In this document: piece by piece, positions 18,779 through 28,202 of the stretch
Layout: each line of letters opens with the position of its first letter
How positions within the stretch are numbered: the first letter of the stretch is position 1
From: Wenyingzhuangia aestuarii
Lineage (GTDB): Bacteria > Bacteroidota > Bacteroidia > Flavobacteriales > Flavobacteriaceae
Length of the DNA stretch: 64,000 nt
NCBI RefSeq assembly: GCF_011927765.1
Contig: NZ_JAATJG010000009.1
Span: 104,540 to 168,539, forward strand
Direction of reading: 5' to 3'
Program-made: the position numbers and the translations under genes
The notes under the pieces: model-generated
The model's input: only the letters and a program-made list of their open reading frames with translations
What the model was told of the DNA's origin: nothing
Databases searched by the model: none

Positions 18779-20740
18779 ATGAAAAAAAGTCTATTCCTTT
18801 GGGTGATTCTTATTGCGTTTAACTCTGTTTTTTCTCAAGAAAAAGTAGCGGTTGTAGAACGTAAAATTGTCACCAATAAAAAACAAGATAAAAAAAACAT
18901 TCCTTTGGACAGCATCACTAATATGTATGGTGCTAGGTATGTAGACTATAAAATTATTACATCTGAATATGACACTATTCAGGTGGATACAACTTTAACC
19001 ATCCAAAAATATTTTAAACACAACTATACTCAAAAAGACGATTTTGAGTGGTTAGGTTTTGCCAACCAAGGACAGACTTATACCAAATTAGGATATAATT
19101 TGGTAGACAATCAAATTACTCCTAAACTTGGAGTTACAGCTAAGCTATTTAATTATTACGATGTTGATGATATGGAATATTATCATGTTCCCACTCCTAC
19201 CACAATTTTATATTATCGTTCTGGGTTTGATGGTCAAGTTTTAAATAGCACCTTTGCTACTAACTTTGGAAAATTTCAAAATTTTTCTATTGGTTATAAA
19301 GGATTACGTTCTATTGGAGATTATCAAGAATCTAGAGCTAGTCATGTAAACTTTAGAGTTGCTTATACTTTTTACAATCCTAAAAAAAGGTATCAATTTA
19401 GGTTTCATGTCATCAGTCAAAAAATAGACAATCAGGAAAACGGTGGATTAACAAACACCTCTATTACTGGTTTTAAAGAAGATGATCCAGATTTTAGTTC
19501 TAGAAGTAGGTTAAATGTAAATTTATACGATTCTGAAAGCTTTTTTAAAACAACTCGCTATTACTACGAGCACGAATTAAGAATTTTAAATTCTAAAGAT
19601 AGTTTACAAAAGAATTTAACCAATTTAAAACTAGGTCACACCATTAGTCTTGAAAATAAGAAATACGAATTTCAATCTACAGACACTGAATATTTTGATG
19701 CTAATCCATCTATATATGGAACTAGAACAGATGATATTACTAACGATAAAACTGAATTTAACACAGCTAAAAATCAAGTATATTTAAAATTTAACTCTCC
19801 TTGGATTTTAGGAAATTTTAAAGTTTTTGGATCCTTGTACAACACTGCTCAGGTATACGAAACACTAAAAACAGTAGGTACAGAAAGTATTTCTAAAGAG
19901 AACAACATAGATTATACTAGCTTTGGAGCGACTTGGAACAGTAAATACAAAGGTGTCTTTTTAAACGCTTACGGAGAACAAGTAATTAATGGAGGTAACT
20001 TGGGTAGTAATATTCATGTAAATGCAGGATTCACTTTAAAAAACAACACACTAGTAAAAGCTGGATTGCAATTAAAAACAGCAGCCCCTAATAGTAACAC
20101 CACATTATTCCAATCTAATTTTAGCAATTTAAACTGGGACAATGTTTCTAGTTTTGATAATGAAATTTCTAGAATACTTTACGGAAACATTAAAACCAAA
20201 TGGATTAATGCAGATGTTTATTTACATCAATTAAAAAACTACACTTATTTTAATACAAATAGTGTAGCCTCTCAATACAACCAAACTATTGATTACGTAA
20301 AAATTAAATTAAGTAACGAATTTGAGTTTGGAAAATTTCATTTAAACAACAGTATTTTATTTCAGAAAGTAACACAAGGAGCAGATGTTTTTAGAGTACC
20401 CGATTTGGTAACTAGAAATGCTTTTTATTATCAGGATTATTTTTTTAAAGGAGATCCTTTGTTTGCTCAAATAGGAATTTCTTTTAAGTACTTTACCAAA
20501 TACTATGCTAACGAATTGAATCCTGTATTAAACGAATTCTATATACAAAACAATACACAAATTGGAGGTTTTCCAACCTTTGGTGCCTTTGTAAATGGAG
20601 AAGTTAGACGTACCAGAATTTATTTTAAAGTAGAAAACATAACTGCTAGTTTAACTGGAAGAAATTATTTTGCATCTCCAAGTCAACCAACGAGTGATTT
20701 AACAATGAGACTAGGTGTTGTTTGGAACTTTTGGAACTAG
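18779..20740 (+). CDS. Putative porin (Porin_10-like outer-membrane barrel)
   Basis: The ATG at 18779 opens a signal peptide (LFLWVILIAFNSVFSQ, cut near 20), so I prefer it to a TTG 5 codons earlier. The 653-residue protein has the early segment typical of the family (DDFEWLGFANQGQTYTKLGY). It then consists of many alternating beta strands and ends in a strand with a terminal aromatic (RLGVVWNFWN), as expected for insertion by the BAM complex. No plug domain is present, so it is a porin-like barrel and not a TonB receptor. The substrate is unknown. Confidence 0.78.
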   Translation: MKKSLFLWVILIAFNSVFSQEKVAVVERKIVTNKKQDKKNIPLDSITNMYGARYVDYKIITSEYDTIQVDTTLTIQKYFKHNYTQKDDFEWLGFANQGQTYTKLGYNLVDNQITPKLGVTAKLFNYYDVDDMEYYHVPTPTTILYYRSGFDGQVLNSTFATNFGKFQNFSIGYKGLRSIGDYQESRASHVNFRVAYTFYNPKKRYQFRFHVISQKIDNQENGGLTNTSITGFKEDDPDFSSRSRLNVNLYDSESFFKTTRYYYEHELRILNSKDSLQKNLTNLKLGHTISLENKKYEFQSTDTEYFDANPSIYGTRTDDITNDKTEFNTAKNQVYLKFNSPWILGNFKVFGSLYNTAQVYETLKTVGTESISKENNIDYTSFGATWNSKYKGVFLNAYGEQVINGGNLGSNIHVNAGFTLKNNTLVKAGLQLKTAAPNSNTTLFQSNFSNLNWDNVSSFDNEISRILYGNIKTKWINADVYLHQLKNYTYFNTNSVASQYNQTIDYVKIKLSNEFEFGKFHLNNSILFQKVTQGADVFRVPDLVTRNAFYYQDYFFKGDPLFAQIGISFKYFTKYYANELNPVLNEFYIQNNTQIGGFPTFGAFVNGEVRRTRIYFKVENITASLTGRNYFASPSQPTSDLTMRLGVVWNFWN

Positions 20741-20744
20741 AACA

Positions 20745-22268
20745 CTACCTCTGTACTAATTGACCTATATTTATTTTTATTCCTAAATCAATCATAACAG
20801 GAGTAAAATTACCTTGTGACACAGGTCTTACTTGTCCTAAACTAGCAATAAAACTCCATCTATTGTTTAATTGTTTTTGAACACCTACAGCATACTGATA
20901 AGCCATTCCGCTACCTAAATTAATATCTCCACCTCCACCAGCACCCAATAGAGTTTTAGCTGTAGCTTTCCATTTATTAGTTAATGCATAATAATACTGT
21001 AAACCTAACCATCCTTCTGCATAAGCTCCATAGTTTCCTTGATAAGCCCATACTGTAGCTGCAACTAAACTAAAGTTTTGATTTAAATTCTTTTCCAACT
21101 CAAAACCTATCAAATTAAAAATTTGATCATATTCTCTACCAGCTTTATCTAAATTATTTGCCGAAACATAGCTTCTATTAAATGTAGAAAAGCTAAAATC
21201 TTCTTTTAACACATTGTCCCTAGCTATAACCTCTGTTCTATCATTACTGTTACTAGTATAAATATTAAACTTTTTACCCAATGCAATATCTAAATGATTA
21301 GATTTAAAATTTCCATTTGGAGCATAAGTATTACCAACGTTAATATTTAATAAATAATCAGAAACTTTTACACCAACACCAGCTTCTATTTGAGTCGCTA
21401 AACCTCCACCAAACTGAACGTTTCCTCCTCCCGCTCCACCTATTAAAGCTTTAGCATCTAAAACAATCCATTTATTCACAGGAACTTCGTAACCAATACC
21501 CGAAAGCAACATCATAAAACCATCAACTTCTCCTATAAACGCACCTCCCAATTTTAAAACACCATACAAATTGTTTTCTTGATGACTTTTAAGCATTGCT
21601 CCCAATAAAGAAATTACAGGAGCGTTCTTGTCTACATTTACATCTGTTTTTAAAGGTCCTTTAGAATAATTAAAAAGATTCATTGACAAAGCACTGATGT
21701 CAATATTTTTAAAAACTGAATTTGAATGAGTTTTTGCTACTAAGTTTGTGTTTTGAACCATGTAACTATGGGTATGAATAACAGCTCCAACACTCATATG
21801 CAAACTATTAATGGCTCCACTAGGAAAGGTTACAGCAGCCAAACCAGCTCTTAAAGATAACTTATCACTAATCTTAGCTTGTAAATCTACATGAGGTCTT
21901 ATCATTAAGCCTCCTCCGTCGGGAGCTCCACTACCACCTCCACCTCCAAGAAACAAACCTAAATCATAATTTAACCAATCTGTAATTAATTTATTTTGTA
22001 TTCCCCCAAAAACTCCAAATACAATAAACCCAGAACGAATTCCTGTAATTGCTGAATAGGAATTTACTCCAAAATATACATTCTTATTTTGGGGCAACAA
22101 TCCAAAAACTTCATAACCATGACCAATAAACCCAATATTAGGCTCATTATCCATCCCTACTATATCTCCTGAAAAACGAATTCTGGAATTCAATTTTTCT
22201 ACCAAATAACTTTTTTGAGAAAAAATAAGGTTTGTAAACAAGATAAAAATTAGCAGTATTTTTTTCAT
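20745..22268 (-). CDS. Exported glycine-rich repeat protein, probable outer-membrane barrel
   Basis: I do not recognise a named family. The 507-residue protein has a signal peptide (ILLIFILFTNLIFSQ). It shows three copies of a similar unit of about 170 residues, each with a Gly block: FLGGGGGSGAPDGGG near 106-120, LIGGAGGGNVQFGGG near 275-289, and LLGAGGGGDINLGSG near 440-454. Each block is followed by strands that end in a phrase like 'VGVKVSDYLLNINVG'. The strand pattern suggests a beta-barrel or a set of small barrels. It converges on the porin gene with 4 bases between stops and lies 2 bases downstream of dtd on the same strand. Confidence 0.7.
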   Translation of the reverse strand: MKKILLIFILFTNLIFSQKSYLVEKLNSRIRFSGDIVGMDNEPNIGFIGHGYEVFGLLPQNKNVYFGVNSYSAITGIRSGFIVFGVFGGIQNKLITDWLNYDLGLFLGGGGGSGAPDGGGLMIRPHVDLQAKISDKLSLRAGLAAVTFPSGAINSLHMSVGAVIHTHSYMVQNTNLVAKTHSNSVFKNIDISALSMNLFNYSKGPLKTDVNVDKNAPVISLLGAMLKSHQENNLYGVLKLGGAFIGEVDGFMMLLSGIGYEVPVNKWIVLDAKALIGGAGGGNVQFGGGLATQIEAGVGVKVSDYLLNINVGNTYAPNGNFKSNHLDIALGKKFNIYTSNSNDRTEVIARDNVLKEDFSFSTFNRSYVSANNLDKAGREYDQIFNLIGFELEKNLNQNFSLVAATVWAYQGNYGAYAEGWLGLQYYYALTNKWKATAKTLLGAGGGGDINLGSGMAYQYAVGVQKQLNNRWSFIASLGQVRPVSQGNFTPVMIDLGIKINIGQLVQR

Positions 22269-22270
22269 GA

Positions 22271-22723
22271 TTATTCTTTGTTATGAGAGTCTATAATAAT
22301 AGTAACAGGTCCATCATTGGTTAAAGCTACTTTCATATCAGCACCAAACTCGCCACTCTGAACTTCTTTACCTAATAAAGCGGTTAATCTATTTTTAAAA
22401 GTATTGTATAAAGGAATTGCCTGTTCTGGTCTAGCAGCCATTATGTAACTAGGTCTATTTCCTTTTTTTGTTAATGCATGTAACGTAAATTGACTTACCA
22501 CAATAATATCACCATCAACATCTTTAATAGACAAATTCATTAAATTATTAGCATCTCCAAAAATTCTTAGTTTTATGATTTTCTGACAAAGCCACTCTAT
22601 ATCTTCTTCAGAATCTTGAGGAGAAATTCCTACTAAAATCAATAACCCCTTGGCTATTTCAGCCACTTTAGCATGATTAATAGTCACAGATGCTTGACTA
22701 ACTCTTTGAATTACAACTTTCAT
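22271..22723 (-). CDS. dtd: D-aminoacyl-tRNA deacylase
   Basis: Dtd removes D-amino acids, and glycine mischarged on tRNA-Ala, from tRNA. The protein has 150 residues, the normal length, and starts MKVVIQRVSQASV. The two active-site motifs are present: SQFTLHAL at about 77-84 and NDGPVTI at about 136-142, which holds the Gly-cisPro pair. It overlaps the rsgA stop by 1 base, so it is translationally coupled with rsgA. Confidence 0.94.
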   Translation of the reverse strand: MKVVIQRVSQASVTINHAKVAEIAKGLLILVGISPQDSEEDIEWLCQKIIKLRIFGDANNLMNLSIKDVDGDIIVVSQFTLHALTKKGNRPSYIMAARPEQAIPLYNTFKNRLTALLGKEVQSGEFGADMKVALTNDGPVTIIIDSHNKE

Positions 22724-23661
22724 TATTTAAAGGTATCTTGCCTATAATGTTCTTCTTCTTCTTTTAACAACTGAAGGTAACTTTCGTATCTAGTCTCCGA
22801 AATTAGACCTTGTTCTAAAGCAGCTTTTACAGCACATTTAGGTTCATCAATATGAGTACAATTATTAAACTTACATCCTGATTTTAACTCAAACAATTCT
22901 GGAAAATAATCTGTAACCTCATATTTATTAAAATCGACTACTCCAAAACCTCTAATACCTGGAGTATCTATAATATAACCTCCAAAAGACAAAGGATGCA
23001 TTTCTGCAAAAGTAGTCGTATGCTGCCCTTGCTGATGTTGTTCTGAAATTTCTTTAGTTTTTATATTTAAAGTAGGCTCTAAAGCATTTACCAAAGTAGA
23101 TTTTCCCACTCCTGAATGCCCAGCAAACAAAGTCACTTTGTTTTGCATAACCTCTTTTACTTTATCTAGATTTATTTTTTCTTTGGCTGATACATTGATA
23201 CATTCATAACCAATACTCGTATAGATATACTGAAAAGCCTCTCTGTATTCTACCATTTCTTCATCATGTGTATCTACTTTATTAAACAATAAAATAGCTT
23301 TAATACTATAAGCCTCAGCAGTAGCCAAAAATCTATCTATAAACGTTGTAGTCGTTTCCGGATTGTGCAAAGTTACTACCAAGAAAGCAATATCTATATT
23401 AGAAGCAATAATATGTGTTTGCTTTGAAAGATTTACAGATTTACGTACAATAAAATTTCTACGTTCTTTTATTTCTTTAACAACCCCTGTATCTTTCTTA
23501 GGTTCTAGTTCAAAAACCACCTCGTCTCCCACAGCAATTGGGTTGGTACTTTTAATCCCCTTCATTCTAAATTTACCGGGAATTCTACATTGATGTATTT
23601 CTCCTGACTCAGTTCTTACTGAATACCAACTACCTGTAGATTTTGTAACGATTCCATTCAT
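22723..23661 (-). CDS. rsgA: Ribosome small-subunit-dependent GTPase A
   Basis: RsgA is a late 30S assembly checkpoint GTPase. The 312-residue protein has an N-terminal OB fold (about 1-70) and then a circularly permuted G domain: G4 FNKVD near 130, G1 GHSGVGKST near 180-188, and G3 DTPGIRGFG near 222. The C-terminal zinc site is CKFNNCTHIDEPKC near 265-278. Overlap with dtd is 1 base. A terminator lies upstream, after the cytidylyltransferase fusion gene. Confidence 0.95.
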   Translation of the reverse strand: MNGIVTKSTGSWYSVRTESGEIHQCRIPGKFRMKGIKSTNPIAVGDEVVFELEPKKDTGVVKEIKERRNFIVRKSVNLSKQTHIIASNIDIAFLVVTLHNPETTTTFIDRFLATAEAYSIKAILLFNKVDTHDEEMVEYREAFQYIYTSIGYECINVSAKEKINLDKVKEVMQNKVTLFAGHSGVGKSTLVNALEPTLNIKTKEISEQHQQGQHTTTFAEMHPLSFGGYIIDTPGIRGFGVVDFNKYEVTDYFPELFELKSGCKFNNCTHIDEPKCAVKAALEQGLISETRYESYLQLLKEEEEHYRQDTFK

Positions 23662-23723
23662 ACCGTAAAAATAGCAGTTACTAGTTAGTTATCACATAAC
23701 TAATCTAAAAAAGTTACGACAAT

Positions 23724-23757
23724 AAAAAAGGGAACAGATTATAACCTGTTCCCTTTT
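23724..23757 (-). terminator. Intrinsic terminator after the fusion gene (copy A)
   Basis: Stem AAAAGGGAACAG / CTGTTCCCTTTT with an 8-base loop; on the minus strand it ends in a T run. It is a near-copy of the terminator at 25015-25048, with one base change that removes one pair at the top of the stem. Confidence 0.8.
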
Positions 23758-23789
23758 GATATTTTGAATTGAATTTCTAATTATTTAGA
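23724..23789 (-). repeat. 66-bp direct repeat, copy A
   Basis: Matches 25015-25080 at 65 of 66 positions by eye. It contains a terminator and the last bases of the gene upstream of it. With copy B it brackets the cytidylyltransferase/GHMP kinase gene. Confidence 0.9.
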
Positions 23790-24927
23790 TATTCCACCTA
23801 CGAATCTTAATCTTCATTGCATTTTTTATAGGTTGATCTGATACTAAAATAAGATATCCTCCTCCACCAGCACCAGATAATTTCCAAGCTAATGCAACAT
23901 CTTTATATTGCTCTATTACTTCTTTAATTTTTTCATCAACCATATTAGGAAACATGGCCGTTTGCGCATTAAATGAGTCTTTAAATCCCTTACTAAAAGC
24001 ATTAATATCCTTTTTCATAATTCCTTCCCAACAAACATCTGCAGCTTCTGATAATTCTCTTACTGTTTCCTTAGAAATATTCGTATTACTTAATAAATCA
24101 GTACCTGCTGGTCTTGGCCAAAGAGTTACCAAATAAATATGTTCTTCTAACCAAACTAAAATATCTTCATCGTAAACTTTTTCTATTTTTTCTGGCCAGT
24201 AATCTCCATCATAATAGTGTCTTGTTAATCCGGGAACACAAATACCTATTGCATCTTGAGCTCCAGATACAATTTTGTTACCTGGTCTATTCTCGTACCT
24301 AAATAATATTTCTGCTAACGTCTCTGGCTTTTCTAATGGTAACTGATAGGGCCAAATAATTTTAGCAGCGTTTCTAGTAGAAGTAGACATTCCACTACGC
24401 TCATTATATTCTATTATTGGTTCTAAAGAAATTGTTAATGCCCAACCTGGATGAAGTTTTGAAATATTTGGCTGATCTATCCATGTTCCTGCTAAATCTA
24501 ACCGATATGGTAACTGACTTCCTACTCCTCCTCTAATTTGAGTTGTTGATCTTGTGGGTAAACCTGCTTCAGGAATACGAGCCAACACAATGTATTCTAT
24601 ACCTAAATCTTTACACAAAACCTCTTTTGCAAAGGAATGTCCATCTTCATTAACAACACACCTTTCAGGTTTTAATTCCTTAATATCTTCTTCAAAGTCT
24701 AAAATTCCATTTCCTCTATTTACAAACGCATCCGTTACATAGCGAATAGATTTTACCATATACAACCTCTCTTGTTCAGAGTTAATTGTATGTCTAGCCT
24801 TTAATTCCATAATTGTATCGTCTGATCCGATACCTACATACAAATCGCCATACTGCGAGGCTTCTTTAAAAAATGCAACATGACCGCTATGTAGCATGTC
24901 AAAACATCCTGAAACAAATACTTTCAT
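23785..24927 (-). CDS. Fused cytidylyltransferase and GHMP kinase
   Basis: The 380-residue protein joins two enzymes. Residues 1-135 are a nucleotidyltransferase of the CTP:glycerol-3-phosphate type: GCFDMLHSGH with the HSGH signature at 13-16, GIGSDDTIM at 32-40, and the closing RSTTQIR near 126-132. Residues 138-380 look like a GHMP sugar kinase: LDLAGTWIDQP at 143-153, a Ser/Thr-rich phosphate loop SGMSTSTRNAA at 178-188, SGAQD at 221-225 with a possible catalytic Asp, and LSGAGGGG at 350-357. The joined activities suggest phosphorylation of a sugar and its activation as a CDP-sugar, by analogy with bifunctional heptose enzymes such as HldE, but the substrate is unknown. It sits between the aromatic operon and rsgA with its own terminator. 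Confidence 0.75.
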   Translation of the reverse strand: MKVFVSGCFDMLHSGHVAFFKEASQYGDLYVGIGSDDTIMELKARHTINSEQERLYMVKSIRYVTDAFVNRGNGILDFEEDIKELKPERCVVNEDGHSFAKEVLCKDLGIEYIVLARIPEAGLPTRSTTQIRGGVGSQLPYRLDLAGTWIDQPNISKLHPGWALTISLEPIIEYNERSGMSTSTRNAAKIIWPYQLPLEKPETLAEILFRYENRPGNKIVSGAQDAIGICVPGLTRHYYDGDYWPEKIEKVYDEDILVWLEEHIYLVTLWPRPAGTDLLSNTNISKETVRELSEAADVCWEGIMKKDINAFSKGFKDSFNAQTAMFPNMVDEKIKEVIEQYKDVALAWKLSGAGGGGYLILVSDQPIKNAMKIKIRRWNI

Positions 24928-25014
24928 TAATTAATTAGTTAGTTTGGTTTAATTATAAAAATAGTATTAAAAACTAAAAAACATATATTAAACCCCTATT
25001 TAATTCTTAACCAA

Positions 25015-25048
25015 AAAAAAGGGAACAGATTATAATCTGTTCCCTTTT
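25015..25048 (-). terminator. Intrinsic terminator of the aromatic amino acid operon (copy B)
   Basis: GGGAACAGATTA / TAATCTGTTCCC is a perfect 24-base palindrome flanked by A and T runs. Read on the minus strand it lies directly after the DAHP synthase gene. Confidence 0.85.
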
Positions 25049-25080
25049 GATATTTTGAATTGAATTTCTAATTATTTAGA
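25015..25080 (-). repeat. 66-bp direct repeat, copy B
   Basis: Partner of 23724-23789. It covers the terminator and the last 9 bases of the DAHP synthase gene, so it is probably the original copy. Confidence 0.9.
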
Positions 25081-26154
25081 AGTTACAATTGCTTCTTGTT
25101 TGTTAATTGACTCTTGGTGAATTGCTTTAAACACACCTTCAATAAACTCAGGGCTTAAACCAGCTTTTTCACCAGTTTCTACCATTGTTTTTAATATTTC
25201 TCCCCAACGTGCATCTTGCAAAATAGAGATATTCTTAGATTTTTTTACTTCACCAATTTGCTCAGCAACTTTCATACGCTCAACTAAAGTATCAATAATA
25301 TGATTATCGATTACATCAATTTCAGCTCTTAATTGCTGTAATTGATCTAAAGCTTCTCCTTCTGCTTTTGGTTTACGAACTCTTAAGTCGTTCATAATTT
25401 CTACCAAACGAGCTGGAGTAATTTGTTGTGCTGCATCAGACCAAGCATTGTCTGGATCAATATGAGTTTCAATCATTAAACCTTCAAAGTTCAAGTCTAA
25501 AGCGATTTGAGAAATCTCTTGAATACCTGTTCTGTTACCACAAATGTGAGAAGGGTCATTAATAATTGGTAAGTCTGGATACTGACGTTTTAATTCAATA
25601 GGTAATTGCCATTGAGGAACGTTTCTGTAACGAGTCTTTTTGTAAGAAGAAAATCCTCTGTGAATAACTCCTAAATTTTTAATATTTGCTTTGTATAAAC
25701 GCTCAACTCCACCTAACCATAAAGCTAAATCTGGGTTGATTGGGTTTTTAATTAAAACAATTTTATCTGTACCTTCTAATGCATCAGCAACTTCTTGAAC
25801 AGCAAATGGGTTTACTGTAGTACGAGCTCCTAACCATAAGATATCAACATCAGCTTCTAAAGCTAATTTTACGTGAGCTACATTAGCAACTTCTACCGCT
25901 GTTAATAAACCTGTTTGCTCTTTTACCTTTTTTAACCAAGGTAAAGCAACAGCACCAACACCTTCAAAACCTCCTGGTCTAGTTCTTGGTTTCCATACAC
26001 CTGCTCTAAATACAGTTGCATCTGTATTCTTTAATTCGTGAGCAATTTTTAATACTTGCTCTTCAGTTTCTGCACTACATGGTCCAGCAATTACTAAAGG
26101 ATGATCTAATTTCATATCATCCAACCACGTTCTAAATTCTTTGTTATTTTCCAT
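25072..26154 (-). CDS. Bifunctional DAHP synthase / chorismate mutase
   Basis: Residues about 1-260 form a class-I-like DAHP synthase of the small beta type, which condenses PEP and erythrose 4-phosphate. GPCSAETEEQ is at about 24-33, and GVWKPRTRPGGFEG, KNPINPDLALWLGGVE and NDPSHICGNR follow. Residues about 268-355 form an AroQ-type chorismate mutase (LRAEIDVIDNHIIDTLVERM, KSKNISILQDARW). The enzyme therefore works at the entry of the shikimate path and at the branch to prephenate. It is the last gene of the pheA operon, 20 bases after tyrA. The 3' end falls inside a 66-bp repeat. Confidence 0.93.
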   Translation of the reverse strand: MENNKEFRTWLDDMKLDHPLVIAGPCSAETEEQVLKIAHELKNTDATVFRAGVWKPRTRPGGFEGVGAVALPWLKKVKEQTGLLTAVEVANVAHVKLALEADVDILWLGARTTVNPFAVQEVADALEGTDKIVLIKNPINPDLALWLGGVERLYKANIKNLGVIHRGFSSYKKTRYRNVPQWQLPIELKRQYPDLPIINDPSHICGNRTGIQEISQIALDLNFEGLMIETHIDPDNAWSDAAQQITPARLVEIMNDLRVRKPKAEGEALDQLQQLRAEIDVIDNHIIDTLVERMKVAEQIGEVKKSKNISILQDARWGEILKTMVETGEKAGLSPEFIEGVFKAIHQESINKQEAIVTSK

Positions 26155-26173
26155 CTTAGTGATTATATACTTT

Positions 26174-27022
26174 TTATTTTTGAATTCCTTTTAATACTTC
26201 TTTAATATGGTTTGTCTCTTTCATTGTTTGCTGCAAACCTGAGCTATTTTCTTGAATGATTAAATTCTTAAATGTTATCAAATTATCAATATATTCATTT
26301 AAAGAACTTAATATATTCTCTTTATTTTCTATAAAAATTGGAGACCACATATTAGGAGAACTTTTTGCTAAGCGCACAGTAGACTCAAAACCAGAACCTG
26401 CCATATCAAAAATATTCTTCTCATTTTTTTCTTTCTCCAATACTGTCTTTCCTAACATAAAAGAACTGATATGTGATAGGTGCGAAACATAAGCAATGTG
26501 CTTATCATGTTCTACACTGTTCATAAAAGTTGTTCTCATTTGCAAAGCTTCAAAAATGGTTAAAACTTTTGCAATAGCATCGGGGCTGCTTAACTCCTTG
26601 TCACAGATAATATTAACCTTATGATCAAACAAATTATAGATTGCTGCCTCTGGTCCAGAATGTTCTGTACCCGCTATAGGATGAACGGCCACAAAATTAC
26701 TCCTTTTTTCGTGATTTTCAACTGTTTTGCACAGTTTCTCTTTTGTTGAGCCCATATCAAACACGATTGCATCGTTTTTAATAAAATTCAACACTTGATT
26801 TGCTAAATCTGACAAGTAATTTACAGGTACAGCTAAAACTACTATATCACTTTCTCCTATTTCTTGTAATGTGATAATTTTATCTATGATCCCTAACTCT
26901 AATGCTTTTTGAGCATTTTCAGGATTTGTATCTACACCATAAACAGTATATCCTAATCGTTTCTTTAACTCTAATGCTAAAGAACCTCCTATCAAACCTA
27001 AACCAATAACTGTTACTAACAT
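26174..27022 (-). CDS. tyrA: Prephenate dehydrogenase
   Basis: TyrA makes 4-hydroxyphenylpyruvate, the tyrosine precursor. The 282-residue protein starts with the NAD-binding Rossmann motif VIGLGLIGGSLA (residues 4-15). It has the substrate-site segment HPIAGTEHSGPEAA at about 112-125 and the helical C-terminal dimer domain (SHISSFML, DMAGSGFESTVRLA). No ACT domain is attached. It lies 28 bases after the aminotransferase gene in the same operon. Confidence 0.92.
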   Translation of the reverse strand: MLVTVIGLGLIGGSLALELKKRLGYTVYGVDTNPENAQKALELGIIDKIITLQEIGESDIVVLAVPVNYLSDLANQVLNFIKNDAIVFDMGSTKEKLCKTVENHEKRSNFVAVHPIAGTEHSGPEAAIYNLFDHKVNIICDKELSSPDAIAKVLTIFEALQMRTTFMNSVEHDKHIAYVSHLSHISSFMLGKTVLEKEKNEKNIFDMAGSGFESTVRLAKSSPNMWSPIFIENKENILSSLNEYIDNLITFKNLIIQENSSGLQQTMKETNHIKEVLKGIQK

Positions 27023-27050
27023 ACTCTTTACTACTCTATCTATACTTTAT

Positions 27051-28202
27051 CTATACTTGAACCCTACTTAGAACTTCCTCTAAATTGTCTTCTGAAACAC
27101 ATAGAGATAATCTTATGTATCCTTCTCCATTGCTACCAAATACCGTTCCCGGGGTAATAAATACATCTTTTTCATACAACATTTTATCTGTCATTTGTTC
27201 TGAGGTAATTCCAGAGGGTAATTTAGCCCACACAAACATTCCTACATGTGTCGTATCATATGCACAATTTAGACTGTCTAATATTTTGTACACAATGGCT
27301 CTTCTTCTTGTGTAATGTTTGTTAATGCTTTGGAACCATTCTTTTGACAAATGAAGCGCTTCTATAGCTCCTTTTTGAATTCCGTAAAACATACCCGAAT
27401 CCATGTTACTTTTTACTTTTAATATTTGCGTTAGGTATTCTTGTGCTCCCACAAACATTCCTACTCGCCAACCTGCCATGTTAAAACTCTTACTTAAAGA
27501 ATTTAGCTCTAAGGCTACGTCTTTTGCTCCCTCGTAGTTTAAGATACTTTCAGGATTGTCGTTTAAAACAAAACTGTATGGATTATCGTTTACCAAAAGG
27601 ATTTTGTTTCGTTTTGCAAAAGCAATTAACTCACTATACATTTTATTTTTTGCCGTTGCTCCTGTTGGCATGTGTGGATAATTTACCCACATCATTTTTA
27701 CTTTTGATAAGTCTTGACTTTCTAAAGCTTTAAAATTAGGCAACCAATTGTTTTCTTCTAACAAATCATAAAAAACAGGAGTCGCTCCTACCAACTTTGT
27801 TACCGATGTGTAGGTTGGGTATCCTGGATTTGGAATTAATACCTCATCCCCAGGATTTAAAAAAGCCATAGATACATGCATGATTCCCTCTTTAGATCCC
27901 ATTAAGGGTAAAATTTCTGTATTGGGATTTAATGCCACCTTAAAATTAGATTTGTAAAAAGAAGCCATTGCTTTTCTTAACTCTGGAATTCCTTGGTATC
28001 CTTGATAGGCATGAGCCATTGGCTCTTCCATAGCCTTTGTTAAAGCTACTTTTACTTGCTCGTCAGGATTTAAATCAGGGCTTCCAATTCCTAAACTGAT
28101 AATTGGTTTCCCTTCCGATTTTAGAACTGCTACTTCTCTTAATTTTTTTGAGAAATAGTATTCTTTTACCTCATCTAATCTATTTGCTACTGAAACAATC
28201 AT
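27051..28202 (-). CDS. PLP-dependent aminotransferase of the aromatic operon
   Basis: A 383-residue fold-type-I aminotransferase. The PLP-binding lysine is Lys238 in NSLSKSFNMAGWRVGM, with GSPDLNP near 40-46, the cofactor-ring Tyr in NPGYPT near 125-130, and NDNPY near 205-209. Its place between pheA and tyrA suggests that it converts phenylpyruvate and 4-hydroxyphenylpyruvate to Phe and Tyr, or prephenate to arogenate. Sequence alone does not settle which; it has also been annotated as an aspartate-type enzyme in such operons. Its start overlaps the pheA stop by 1 base. Confidence 0.87.
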   Translation of the reverse strand: MIVSVANRLDEVKEYYFSKKLREVAVLKSEGKPIISLGIGSPDLNPDEQVKVALTKAMEEPMAHAYQGYQGIPELRKAMASFYKSNFKVALNPNTEILPLMGSKEGIMHVSMAFLNPGDEVLIPNPGYPTYTSVTKLVGATPVFYDLLEENNWLPNFKALESQDLSKVKMMWVNYPHMPTGATAKNKMYSELIAFAKRNKILLVNDNPYSFVLNDNPESILNYEGAKDVALELNSLSKSFNMAGWRVGMFVGAQEYLTQILKVKSNMDSGMFYGIQKGAIEALHLSKEWFQSINKHYTRRRAIVYKILDSLNCAYDTTHVGMFVWAKLPSGITSEQMTDKMLYEKDVFITPGTVFGSNGEGYIRLSLCVSEDNLEEVLSRVQV

